Assembly: GCA_964562455.1 (NCBI GenBank)
Contig: CAZLTN010000014.1
Coordinates: forward strand, 23,384-87,383
Direction of reading: 5' to 3'
Source of the DNA: Ravibacter sp964562455
Lineage (GTDB): Bacteria > Bacteroidota > Bacteroidia > Cytophagales > Spirosomataceae
Length of the DNA: 64,000 bases
Shown one piece after another: positions 9,335 to 17,345 of this stretch; position 1 is the stretch's first letter; each line of letters opens with the position of its first letter. The notes beneath the pieces are model-generated. The model worked only from the letters and a program-made list of their open reading frames with translations, did no database searches and was not told the DNA's origin. The position numbers were made by a program, and so were the translations under genes.

Positions 9335-10198
9335 TCATATCTGTTCTGCTTTTTCGCAGAATGTATGCTTCAGAAATGCAAATCCTTCTCTTGCCAGTTC
9401 ATCCGGGCTGTTAGCTAACGGTCTCCATATACTGGCGGCTCTGGCCAGCTCTTTTGAAGGAGCCCCGAAGGTTTCGATCACCATGCTCCCCTGGTAACCG
9501 ATGTCGTCGAGGGCTTCCCGTATGCCCGTCCAATCCGTATGTCCTGTTCCCGGTGTTCCCCGGTCGTTTTCGTTGGCCTGTACGTGGACAAGCCTGCTAC
9601 CCAGCTTCCGGATGCTTGCCGGAATATTTTTTTCTTCGATGTTGCTGTGAAAGGTATCCAGCAGGATTTTCAGATACCGGGAACCCACCTCGTCAACCAT
9701 CGAAATGGCCTGACCCACCGTATTCACCATGTCGGTTTCAAACCGGTTCAGCGGCTCCAATGCCAGGATGACGCCCAACTCTTCGGCGCGCCGGGCGGCC
9801 TTGTGCAGGTTGTCGAGGCACCATTGGCGTTCCTGTATTTTTTGGTCTTCGGAAACAAGCCGTGTTTTACCCACTGCAGAGTAAAGCGGTCCGCCAAAAA
9901 CGGGGCTACCCAGTTCATCGGCTATTTCGAGGCAATCCACGATATAGGAAAGCCCGTTTGCCCTGATTTCAGGCTGATTGCTGGAAATATCGCGCTCCAT
10001 ACCGAAAGCTCCGCTGACCGAGATTTTCAAATCCAGGTCTCTGCTGGTTCTCTTCAATGTGCTCCAGTCAATCAGGTCCCGGTCTTCCACTGCGATTTCT
10101 ATGACGTCATAGCCGATCTCCTTCGCCTTATAAAGGATATCGAAAGATCGGGTCGCAAACGGTGAAACCCAGACAAACGTGCTTATTCCTATTTCCAT
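9335..10198 (-). CDS. Sugar phosphate isomerase/epimerase (TIM barrel)
   Basis: Xylose-isomerase-like TIM-barrel protein of 287 residues, closest in appearance to D-tagatose/D-psicose 3-epimerases. The four metal ligands expected of that group can be placed: Glu in LALEPLNRFETDMVN (about residue 150), Asp in ILLDTFHSNIEE (about 183), His in LVHVQANENDRGTPG (about 209) and Glu in MVIETFG (about 244). There is no signal peptide, so it is cytoplasmic. It lies 15 bases after the Gfo/Idh gene. Members of this fold also act as keto-sugar isomerases, dehydratases or lyases, so the reaction is open; an epimerase or keto-glycoside-processing role fits the oxidoreductase next door. Confidence 0.85.
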   Translation of the reverse strand: MEIGISTFVWVSPFATRSFDILYKAKEIGYDVIEIAVEDRDLIDWSTLKRTSRDLDLKISVSGAFGMERDISSNQPEIRANGLSYIVDCLEIADELGSPVFGGPLYSAVGKTRLVSEDQKIQERQWCLDNLHKAARRAEELGVILALEPLNRFETDMVNTVGQAISMVDEVGSRYLKILLDTFHSNIEEKNIPASIRKLGSRLVHVQANENDRGTPGTGHTDWTGIREALDDIGYQGSMVIETFGAPSKELARAASIWRPLANSPDELAREGFAFLKHTFCEKAEQI

Positions 10199-10213
10199 TT
10201 ATTATTCTTCTGA

Positions 10214-11323
10214 TTATGCGAAATCCGGTATATCCACCCGTATACCGCCTTTCATGGCCGACTCGTGCGCGCATATCCCGGCACAGGTATAGTTGGCGGC
10301 CAGCGCTGCATCTACTGCCGAATCACGGCCTTCCACGATAGCGGCCACAAATTCCTGTACCAGGTGCGGATGCGATCCTCCGTGTCCTGCGCCCTGCAGG
10401 AAAGAGACATGGTTGGGGTCGTCTATCTTCTCCCGCCGGGTAAAGCCGGCAATTTCAGGGATGAGCAGCTCGTCTGTGTCGGGTACATCTATCCGGTGTG
10501 CATTTTCCCCGCCGTCGAATATCACGTGGTTCTCGTCCTGTAACTGTTCCCATTCAAACGACATTTTGGTGCCGTATACATCGTAACTTTCGCGGTATTG
10601 TCTTACCACATCGAACAGAGAGCGGGTTGCCTCTGCGGCTACATCCGTACCTTTCAGTCTGAAGGTAGCAGTCTCCACGGCAAACGGCGAATCGTACCGT
10701 CTCGCCAGGTCGTCAGACAGCTTTCCTGAACCGTGGCATACAACCGACTCGGCGATGGTGTTGTTGATCTTCAGCAGCGGTGATATGGCATGCGTACCGT
10801 TGAGCATAGGAGGATAGCCTTTCCAGTATTCCGCCCATCCATCCATGCTCATGTCCTGTATATGCGAGCCGCGCACGAACTGGATACGTCCCAGTTGCCC
10901 GGTTTCTGCCAGCTTCAGGCCATACAGAAATTCGCGGGTATACAATGCAGTTTCCATCATCATGTACACTTTCCCGCTCCTGCGTTTGGCTTCTACGATC
11001 GCCCGGCAGTCTTCTACCGTCATTGCCATGGGAATGGTGCAGGCCGTGTGCTTGCCGGCATTCAGCGATGCCAGTGTCATACGTGCATGCTCCGGTACCG
11101 GCGTGACAATGTGGATAGCATCCACATCATCCCGTTTTACAACATCTTCATAATCGGTAAAAAGCAGGTTTTCATCCAGGTCGAATCTGGCTTTCAGCTC
11201 ATCGAGCGTATCCTGGTTACGGGTACAGATACCGACCGCTTTGATGTTGGGGTGTTTCTGATAAATCGGGATAAATTCCTTCCCGAAGCCCATACCTACA
11301 ATAACAACAGTGATTTTTGACAT
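10214..11323 (-). CDS. Gfo/Idh/MocA-family oxidoreductase, non-canonical active site
   Basis: NAD(P)-dependent sugar or inositol dehydrogenase-like protein of 369 residues. The N-terminal Rossmann domain has the dinucleotide loop VGMGFGKEF (residues about 9-17), and the C-terminal alpha/beta domain carries GTHAISPLLKINNTIAES, where the conserved His of the family lies. In most relatives the segment after the third strand reads EKP with a catalytic lysine; here it reads GKHTACTIPMAMTVED, so the lysine is absent. No signal peptide is seen. It sits between the ThuA gene (31 bases upstream) and the epimerase (15 bases downstream). It may still bind nucleotide and oxidise or reduce a sugar by a variant mechanism, or act on a different substrate class. 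Confidence 0.88.
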   Translation of the reverse strand: MSKITVVIVGMGFGKEFIPIYQKHPNIKAVGICTRNQDTLDELKARFDLDENLLFTDYEDVVKRDDVDAIHIVTPVPEHARMTLASLNAGKHTACTIPMAMTVEDCRAIVEAKRRSGKVYMMMETALYTREFLYGLKLAETGQLGRIQFVRGSHIQDMSMDGWAEYWKGYPPMLNGTHAISPLLKINNTIAESVVCHGSGKLSDDLARRYDSPFAVETATFRLKGTDVAAEATRSLFDVVRQYRESYDVYGTKMSFEWEQLQDENHVIFDGGENAHRIDVPDTDELLIPEIAGFTRREKIDDPNHVSFLQGAGHGGSHPHLVQEFVAAIVEGRDSAVDAALAANYTCAGICAHESAMKGGIRVDIPDFA

Positions 11324-11354
11324 ATCGTATTGAATTAGAAATTATATCATTTGC

Positions 11355-12053
11355 TTATTTTACGACCCATTTCACAGTATTGATGAGCAGGGTCTTGTAG
11401 GCTTCGTGCAGGTGACTGTGCTCGTCGTGCCCCAGGGTGACGCCTGCGATCCTGGCCTTCGGGTGCTTTACTGTAAACACGCCGGGATATACCTCGTCAG
11501 TTTCTTTGGATTGCCCGATGACAAGCACTTCAATCCCCCGTCCGGCGGGATCAGGCATGTGGCGGTAAAGCTCATCCTTGAACTCGAATTTCTTAGGGAC
11601 ATCCTTTGTAATCGGGTGAGCGGAGTTTACGACATAGCTTTTGAACTCCTGAAATTTCTCATGGCTCCTGCTGCCGCCACCTACGTAGTTGAGGTTATAG
11701 GCAGGCCACTCTTTCCAGTTATACCATACTGCTGCATGCAGCAGCACAAGCCCTTTCCCCTTTTCAACAAATGCTGTAATGGCCTTCTGGTCCTTTTCGG
11801 GTATAGGCTGGTTGTTGGTAAGGATCAGCACGTCGGTTTGTTTCAGATACACAGCAATGGAATCGGTGCGGTCGGTATAACGGACGCGGAACTGACCTGT
11901 CGATTCCAGCGTCTTCACATCTTCCTGGCGGTACCAGCGTTCAAAATCATGGGATGATCCTCCTCCCACCATCAGCACGCTGACAGGTTTTGTCTGGGCC
12001 GAAGCAGTGCCCGCAATCATACAGATCAGCAACAATCTCAGGGTGTTTTTCAT
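11355..12053 (-). CDS. ThuA-domain protein, secreted
   Basis: ThuA-like (class I glutamine-amidotransferase fold) protein of 232 residues. ThuA proteins are linked to trehalose and other disaccharide use and to 3-keto-sugar metabolism, but the chemistry is poorly defined. A signal peptide MKNTLRLLLICMIAGTASAQ precedes the domain. The core shows VLMVGGGSSHDF, DVLILTNNQPIPEKDQKAI and the conserved GLVLLHAAVWYNW, with YPGVFTVKHPKARIAGVTLG and GHDEHSHLHEAYKTLL towards the end. It starts 19 bases after the large dehydrogenase-like gene, whose own N-terminus is a second, diverged ThuA-like domain, so the two products may act on the same periplasmic substrate. Confidence 0.9.
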   Translation of the reverse strand: MKNTLRLLLICMIAGTASAQTKPVSVLMVGGGSSHDFERWYRQEDVKTLESTGQFRVRYTDRTDSIAVYLKQTDVLILTNNQPIPEKDQKAITAFVEKGKGLVLLHAAVWYNWKEWPAYNLNYVGGGSRSHEKFQEFKSYVVNSAHPITKDVPKKFEFKDELYRHMPDPAGRGIEVLVIGQSKETDEVYPGVFTVKHPKARIAGVTLGHDEHSHLHEAYKTLLINTVKWVVK

Positions 12054-12072
12054 GCTTGGATGCGTATTTCGG

Positions 12073-15000
12073 TTATTGATTTACAACTCTCATTATTCCG
12101 TTCATACCCCTCCAGTGGCCGGGAAAGGTGCAGACGTAGGGGTAATCACCGGGCTCGGTCGGTGCCGTAAACTCCAGCGTAAAGCTTTTGCCGGGGTCGA
12201 CCAAAGGTGTTTTATAAAGCACTTCCGGGATACCCGGAACATATTGCTTATCACCGGCGTCCGGTGACAGCAGCATTTCGTCGGCCGCTTTGCCTACGAT
12301 TTCCAGCGTACCGGGCCGTATGATCAGCAGGTTGTGCTGCATGACGTCGGGATTTTCAAACAGCAGTGTGATCTTCCGACCGGCCGGTACCGTAATCTGC
12401 TTTTTGTCGTACTGCATGATATCCAGCAGCGCTTTCAGCTCGACGCGCTCGGAGGCTACATCACCGGAAGGGGACGTAGTTCCCATTTGTCCGGTACGTG
12501 GGACTGCTCCCTGCCGGTCTGTTCGGAACAGTCTTACCGTGATGTTGTTCGCATTTCCGGTAAAGCGCGATGACTCTCCGTAATCCGTGAACGCATGTAT
12601 ATCGTTAAAATCTTCACCCGAGCGTAAGTAGACCTTCAGCGGGGCGGCAAACAGGTGCATCAGTTTCTTTTCTTCCAGGCCTACATTGCTCACAACAAGA
12701 CTGGCAGTGGCATCGGCCGCTATCCGGGCGTCTACCGTAAAGTTATCCGGTATGGCATTGCCCGTAGCGATGGTAGTGGTATTGCCGTGCTGGTAGACTT
12801 CGAAAAACAGTCTGTTGTTTTTCATGAAAAGGGCATACCCGTCGTTTTTGTCACCCTGGCCCACGATCAGGCCGTGGAAAGGCTCGTTTTTGTCATTCCT
12901 CCTTACCTCGGCTCCGATATGTATCTCCTTTCCGGCAACGTCGGGAGAGAACTGCACGCGGGTCCTGCGGCCGAGCGTGTAAGTTTCTTCAGTCAGCGAC
13001 TGCCTGATACTGCCGACGAGGCCACCGGCCGGTCGGGCGGATGCTATCTTTATAAAAGCATCCTGATGCTGTGCGGCTGCTCCGAGCAGCGCCTGGGATA
13101 GCCACCTGTCCTTTTCGTTGACGGGGTCGCCGGCGGCTTTGTGCAGCGCCAGGGCTATCGCTTCCGAAGCAGGGTATCCGGCAAGTTTTACAAAAGCGGC
13201 CAGTCGCGTGTTCAGGTTGGCATCCGACAGTATCCCGCTACGCAGTATCGCGTCTCCCGACCGGTCGTCGACCGGCAATACCTGGACGGCCGCTTTGCGC
13301 ACACCTGCCGACGGGTGGCTCAGTGCCTTTACTACGGCATTGAAAACTTCGGGGCGCGATGATATGGTATTCAACCCTTCCAGCGTCCACAGGGCATGTA
13401 TGGCGGGAGCGTTCAGCCCGATTTTGTCGGTTTTCCTGTCGGCAGCAATTTTGATCAGGTCGGCCGTCACATCATCGTTCTGTCGTTCCACCAGCAGCCG
13501 CTGGGCATGCATCCGCCAGAACTTATTGTCGCTTTTCAACGCTTTCAGTAATCCGGATACGTCATTTTTGGACAGCTTGGCAGAGGTGTTATGCTTTGCT
13601 CCTTTGTAGACCACCCTGTACACCCGGCCGTGCACTCTGTCTCGCAGGTCACTTTCAAATGCATTGCCTGAGCCGTGGGGCTGCTCGGTAAAGGGCAGTA
13701 CCTTATCGGAAGGCGCTTGAGCAGGGACAAATACATTGTGCTGGATAATGAAATTGTACCAGTCGAGTATCCAAACCGCGCCGTCGGGTCCTACCTCGGC
13801 GTGAACCGGGCCAAACCATTCGTCGGAGCCGGAGACCAGGTTCCAGCCGTCTTTTTCTTTGAACCCTGCGCCATCCGGCTCGATAATGGCATTGTGTACC
13901 AAACGTACGGTAGGCTCAGTCACAAACGCGACCTTATTCCAATACGTTTCCGGATAATCCCTGGCTGTGTACATCTGGTGGCCTGCGGCAGACGTGAACC
14001 CGCCTACCACGTCTACCTGCCTGAGGTTGGGTGTCAGAGCATGTACGTCGTAGTGCCCGTCAATTTTCTGGATGGGATTAAGCTGTTGCGCGCGATCAGT
14101 TGTTTTGATCCTGTGGGCGAAGAGCTTTTCAGGCATCGAGTAAAAGGCGCTGTGTGTATTGTTTGCAGTAGAAATAAATACGTTGTTGTCTTCCGTCATG
14201 CCCAGTCCCCAGGTGTTGTTACTGGTCGTGGCCAGGAATTCGAAAGCGGACCCATCGGGTTTGAAGTGATAGACGCCCTGGGAAAAAGCCTTGCGCTCTC
14301 CGTTGATGTACCCGTCGAAGCCGGAATAGCCCGTGACACCCCATATTTTATTGTCAAACCCGTATTGCAGGTTGGAGGGGCCGGCGTGGGTATCCCATTT
14401 GTTCCATCCCGTCATCAGGGTATCGCGCACATCGGCTACGTCGTCGCCGTTGGTATCTTTCAGAAAAAGAAAATGCGGGGCCTGGGCCACAATGATGCCC
14501 CCGTTGGCAAAGGTAAGGCTGGTTGCGATGTTCAGGTTATCGGCAAATACAGTGAACTTATCGGCTTTACCGTCGCCGTCGGTATCTTCACATATTTTAA
14601 TACGGTCGTTCTTGGCGCCCTTGGTTTCGGTGAAATTATTAGGGTAATCCACGGCCTCAATGATCCAAAGGCGTCCTTTTTCATCCCAGCTCATAGCCAG
14701 TGGGTTCTTGATATCGGGTTCGGATGCAAATAGCTTCAATTCGAATCCGACAGGCAGTTGAAGGAGCTTATTTGATTCTTCGGGCGATAAAGGCTCCTGC
14801 ATTTTCGGTACAAAATGTCGCGCGGCGAAATCGGCGATCGTATCGGGATAGATGCTGACGCTGGGGATATTCAATTGCCTGATCTGCTCCCTGACTTTAT
14901 CGCCAATGGCCCAAAGCGTGCCATTGTTCAGCATTTGCAGGTAGGACCGGTTCTTCCAGGTTTGATCAGCAGCGCCCGGTGCAAGGTAGAAAACACGTCC

Positions 15001-15570
15001 CTTGCCTTCCTGCCTTACCCATGCCTGAGGCCCGGAGGTGGTTTCAAGGAGCGCGATATTATCGGCCGACAGGTTCTGATGCCGATAGCTTTCGCTGACT
15101 GCGTCGAACGATGTCACCCCACGGCCGATTTCATGACCTGAGCCGGTGATGGTGATGCGCGACGATTCGGGAGACCCGATGGCGGGCCGTCCGCCGACAG
15201 CTTTGGTATACCATTGGGAATTACCAAAGGCAGCCGCACCCCGGTTAACGACGATCAGTCCTTTACCTCCACTGACAAAGTCTTTCAATGCCCGTTCCCG
15301 CGAGGCAGGCAAGGAGGCGAAGTCGGAAAAGATTACCAAAGCATCATACTGACCTAGGTTTTGGGCATTGAGGTCTTCCATTGCTTCGGTATAGGTAAGA
15401 TTTATACCGGCTTTAAAGAGCTCGACCGCCATCCACGTGGCGTGCTTGCCCGCCGCATGGCTTTCGGTAGTCTTTCCGAGAAGAAGCACTTTACCGCGCC
15501 TTGGAGAATCGTGTGTGTAGCCGGTCAGCAACAAAAAGCAAAACATAAAGCATGCCCCAATCCCTTTCAT
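12073..15570 (-). CDS. Secreted ThuA/sugar-dehydrogenase-like/HEAT/cupredoxin fusion protein
   Basis: Large periplasmic multidomain protein (1165 residues) of the membrane-bound-dehydrogenase type common in Bacteroidota and Planctomycetes. In order: signal peptide (1-20); a ThuA-like domain (about 25-225) lacking the usual His; a beta-propeller resembling glucose/sorbosone dehydrogenases (about 270-640; LPVGFELKLFASEPDIKNPL and IKICEDTDGDGKADKF); a HEAT-like helical stretch (about 680-840); a beta-sandwich (about 870-1000); and a C-terminal azurin/plastocyanin-like domain with apparent type-1 copper ligands His, Cys, His and Met in MQHNLLI, YVCTFPGHW and RGMNGIM. Many relatives end in a CxxCH cytochrome c domain instead; none is seen here. 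It is the first gene of the minus-strand locus. Likely role: sugar oxidation passing electrons to copper; substrate unknown. Confidence 0.85.
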   Translation of the reverse strand: MKGIGACFMFCFLLLTGYTHDSPRRGKVLLLGKTTESHAAGKHATWMAVELFKAGINLTYTEAMEDLNAQNLGQYDALVIFSDFASLPASRERALKDFVSGGKGLIVVNRGAAAFGNSQWYTKAVGGRPAIGSPESSRITITGSGHEIGRGVTSFDAVSESYRHQNLSADNIALLETTSGPQAWVRQEGKGRVFYLAPGAADQTWKNRSYLQMLNNGTLWAIGDKVREQIRQLNIPSVSIYPDTIADFAARHFVPKMQEPLSPEESNKLLQLPVGFELKLFASEPDIKNPLAMSWDEKGRLWIIEAVDYPNNFTETKGAKNDRIKICEDTDGDGKADKFTVFADNLNIATSLTFANGGIIVAQAPHFLFLKDTNGDDVADVRDTLMTGWNKWDTHAGPSNLQYGFDNKIWGVTGYSGFDGYINGERKAFSQGVYHFKPDGSAFEFLATTSNNTWGLGMTEDNNVFISTANNTHSAFYSMPEKLFAHRIKTTDRAQQLNPIQKIDGHYDVHALTPNLRQVDVVGGFTSAAGHQMYTARDYPETYWNKVAFVTEPTVRLVHNAIIEPDGAGFKEKDGWNLVSGSDEWFGPVHAEVGPDGAVWILDWYNFIIQHNVFVPAQAPSDKVLPFTEQPHGSGNAFESDLRDRVHGRVYRVVYKGAKHNTSAKLSKNDVSGLLKALKSDNKFWRMHAQRLLVERQNDDVTADLIKIAADRKTDKIGLNAPAIHALWTLEGLNTISSRPEVFNAVVKALSHPSAGVRKAAVQVLPVDDRSGDAILRSGILSDANLNTRLAAFVKLAGYPASEAIALALHKAAGDPVNEKDRWLSQALLGAAAQHQDAFIKIASARPAGGLVGSIRQSLTEETYTLGRRTRVQFSPDVAGKEIHIGAEVRRNDKNEPFHGLIVGQGDKNDGYALFMKNNRLFFEVYQHGNTTTIATGNAIPDNFTVDARIAADATASLVVSNVGLEEKKLMHLFAAPLKVYLRSGEDFNDIHAFTDYGESSRFTGNANNITVRLFRTDRQGAVPRTGQMGTTSPSGDVASERVELKALLDIMQYDKKQITVPAGRKITLLFENPDVMQHNLLIIRPGTLEIVGKAADEMLLSPDAGDKQYVPGIPEVLYKTPLVDPGKSFTLEFTAPTEPGDYPYVCTFPGHWRGMNGIMRVVNQ

Positions 15571-15599
15571 ACACTAGAGTTTATCTTAATTTTACGATA

Positions 15600-15607
15600 C
15601 AAAAGTA
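15600..15607 (-). promoter_or_regulatory. Candidate -7 element for the minus-strand utilisation locus
   Basis: The minus strand reads TACTTTTG here, matching the Bacteroidota -7 consensus TAnnTTTG, 29 bases before the start codon of the large dehydrogenase-like gene. No clear -33 TTTG was found; the upstream sequence has only TTTTCC, so strength may depend on an activator such as the adjacent AraC protein. Confidence 0.45.
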
Positions 15608-15673
15608 GATTGGAAAATCACAGGAAAACCTCGATATATTATCACATTGTAGTCAAATTATATCATAGTTAAC

Positions 15674-15681
15674 TAGTTTTG
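15674..15681 (+). promoter_or_regulatory. Candidate -7 element for the AraC-type regulator gene
   Basis: TAGTTTTG matches the Bacteroidota -7 consensus TAnnTTTG and ends 21 bases before the ATG at 15703. The nearest upstream TTG is about 24 bases away, slightly longer than usual spacing. Together with the opposite-facing element at 15600 it makes the A/T-rich 132-base gap a divergent promoter region. Confidence 0.45.
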
Positions 15682-15702
15682 TTGCTTTAATAGAGACAAA
15701 TT

Positions 15703-16605
15703 ATGAAAAAGAGCTATGTTATTCCCAAAATTCTAATCCCGGAAAACCGGTCTTTCGTAGTGCGCAAACAGGTCGAGCCGTACTTCGATCCTACGTTTCA
15801 TCTGCATCCCGAATTCCAGCTTTCTTTTGTGGTGGAAGGCGAAGGAAACCGATTCGTAGGCGACAGTATTAAATCGTTCAAGGCAAATGACCTGGTGCTG
15901 ATCGGCCCGAATCTTCCCCATGTATGGCGCAGCCATAACGACTATTTTGAAAAAGGCAGCCAGCTTAGCACCACGGTCATCGTGATTTATTTTCATGAAC
16001 ATTTCCTGGGGGAAACCATCCACGAGAAGAAAGAGTTTGAAAGCATCAAGCACCTGTTCCAGCGGTCGCAGTGCGGGATAGAAATAACAGGCGATACACG
16101 GTTTAGGGTATGTAAGCTGATGGTCGAGCTGTTGGACCTGAAAGGTGCCGACAGTATTATCCAGTTGCTTAAGATACTCAATATTATCGCGATCTCCGAC
16201 GAGTGCCACCTGATTACGGATACCCATTCCAGGTCCTATAACACCGAGGCTGAAACGGACCGTATGAATAAGGTTTATGAATTTATTATGAAGAACTTCC
16301 ATCGGAAGATCCATCTGGAAGAAGTAGCCTCGCTTGCCAGCATGACCAGTACGTCGTTCAGCCGGTATTTCAAATCGCGGGTCAACCAGTCTTTCTCGGA
16401 TTTTCTGAAAGAGATCCGTATCGAATATGCCTGTAAGCTGTTAAAGGAAGGGAAGATAAATATTGACGTTATTGGCTACAAATGCGGTTATCAATCGCTA
16501 ACCAATTTTAACAAGCAATTCAAAAAAGTAACCGGCAAGCAGCCGTTCCAGTACCGCGGCGAGTACCATCGGGTAGCGGTCGACGCCTACCATCAGTACC
16601 ATTGA
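15703..16605 (+). CDS. AraC-family transcriptional regulator with N-terminal cupin
   Basis: DNA-binding regulator of 300 residues. The N-terminal half is a cupin-like ligand-sensing barrel (FHLHPEFQLSFVVEGEGNRF, then LVLIGPNLPHVWRSHND, residues about 30-85). The C-terminal hundred residues are two helix-turn-helix motifs of the AraC/XylS type (LEEVASLASMTSTSFSRYFK and INIDVIGYKCGYQSLTNFNK, closing with FKKVTGKQPFQYR). It is transcribed away from the utilisation locus across a 132-base gap with opposed candidate promoters, the usual arrangement for a local regulator. I infer that it senses a sugar or sugar acid from the pathway and controls the 1-15570 gene set. No other regulator of that locus is present in the window. 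Confidence 0.92.
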   Translation: MKKSYVIPKILIPENRSFVVRKQVEPYFDPTFHLHPEFQLSFVVEGEGNRFVGDSIKSFKANDLVLIGPNLPHVWRSHNDYFEKGSQLSTTVIVIYFHEHFLGETIHEKKEFESIKHLFQRSQCGIEITGDTRFRVCKLMVELLDLKGADSIIQLLKILNIIAISDECHLITDTHSRSYNTEAETDRMNKVYEFIMKNFHRKIHLEEVASLASMTSTSFSRYFKSRVNQSFSDFLKEIRIEYACKLLKEGKINIDVIGYKCGYQSLTNFNKQFKKVTGKQPFQYRGEYHRVAVDAYHQYH

Positions 16606-16609
16606 GAAA

Positions 16610-16653
16610 GCGTCGTCCAAAAAGGAGGCTGTCTTTCATGGTGTAGACGACGC
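16610..16653. terminator. Inverted repeat between convergent genes
   Basis: GCGTCGTC (16610-16617) and GACGACGC (16646-16653) form a perfect eight-base inverted repeat with a 28-base interior. It lies five bases after the AraC gene's stop and in the 131-base gap before the converging YigZ gene. There is no T-run, so a bidirectional terminator is only a suggestion. I see nothing else recognisable in the gap. Confidence 0.3.
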
Positions 16654-16736
16654 GCCACCCCGATTACGACATACTCGTCAGGACCTGGCACGATCAGGGT
16701 ATTTCGGGAAAAGGCAGCCACCGGGAGCACATCCGG

Positions 16737-17345
16737 CTACCCCATCTCCTCAACCTCCACACTTTCACCCCTGCTGCACTTCTCCAGGAACTCTTCCGCC
16801 TGTGCCTTTCTCACTTCTACATCCAGCCGGCAATCCATTTCGTAGACAGGGTTCCGGATCTCCAGCTCCATTTCCTTGACTACCTTCATGACCGAATTCA
16901 TCGATTCATACGGAAAGGAGACCTGGTAGGCGACAGTAACATAACCCTGTATAACCGTCGCTTCATCCAGTGCGAGCTCGGTAGCTGTTTTGTAGGCATT
17001 GATCAGGCCGGGTACGCCCAGCAGGGTACCGCCAAAATAGCGGACCACTACGACCAGCACATTGGTCAGCCTGCGGGAATACAGTACATTTAGTATCGGT
17101 TTTCCTGCCGAACCCGAAGGTTCGCCGTCGTCGCTGGCACGGTACCGGTTGCGATCAGTACCAAGCCGGTAGGCATAACACCAGTGAACGGCTTTTGGGT
17201 GAAGCTCTTTCAGCTGAAGCCACAGGTTGCGGGCCTCATCGTCTGACCTGACAGGATAGGCAAACCCCAGGAACCTGCTCCCGCGGTCTTTGAACAGTCC
17301 CTCGGAAGGGGTGGAAATGGTAAGAAAAGAATCTTCAGCAGCCAT
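16737..17345 (-). CDS. YigZ/IMPACT-family protein
   Basis: Cytoplasmic protein of 202 residues from the widespread UPF0029/IMPACT family (E. coli YigZ); relatives have been tied to translation control and RNA or ribosome binding, but the bacterial role is unclear. The conserved core is plain: FLGFAYPVRSDDEARN, HWCYAYRLGTDRNRYRASDD, GEPSGSAGKPILNVL and VVVRYFGGTLLGVPGLINAY. The C-terminal 70 residues form the usual second small alpha/beta domain. Its ATG shares one base with the stop of the MFS gene (TAATG), so the two are translationally linked. This is an ordinary housekeeping gene; its link to the transporter is probably only positional. Confidence 0.92.
   Translation of the reverse strand: MAAEDSFLTISTPSEGLFKDRGSRFLGFAYPVRSDDEARNLWLQLKELHPKAVHWCYAYRLGTDRNRYRASDDGEPSGSAGKPILNVLYSRRLTNVLVVVVRYFGGTLLGVPGLINAYKTATELALDEATVIQGYVTVAYQVSFPYESMNSVMKVVKEMELEIRNPVYEMDCRLDVEVRKAQAEEFLEKCSRGESVEVEEMG

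Noticed and set aside
13675..14733. Plus-strand open frame of 352 codons inside the large dehydrogenase-like gene
   Set aside because: Antisense shadow of the propeller domain; no recognisable protein features.
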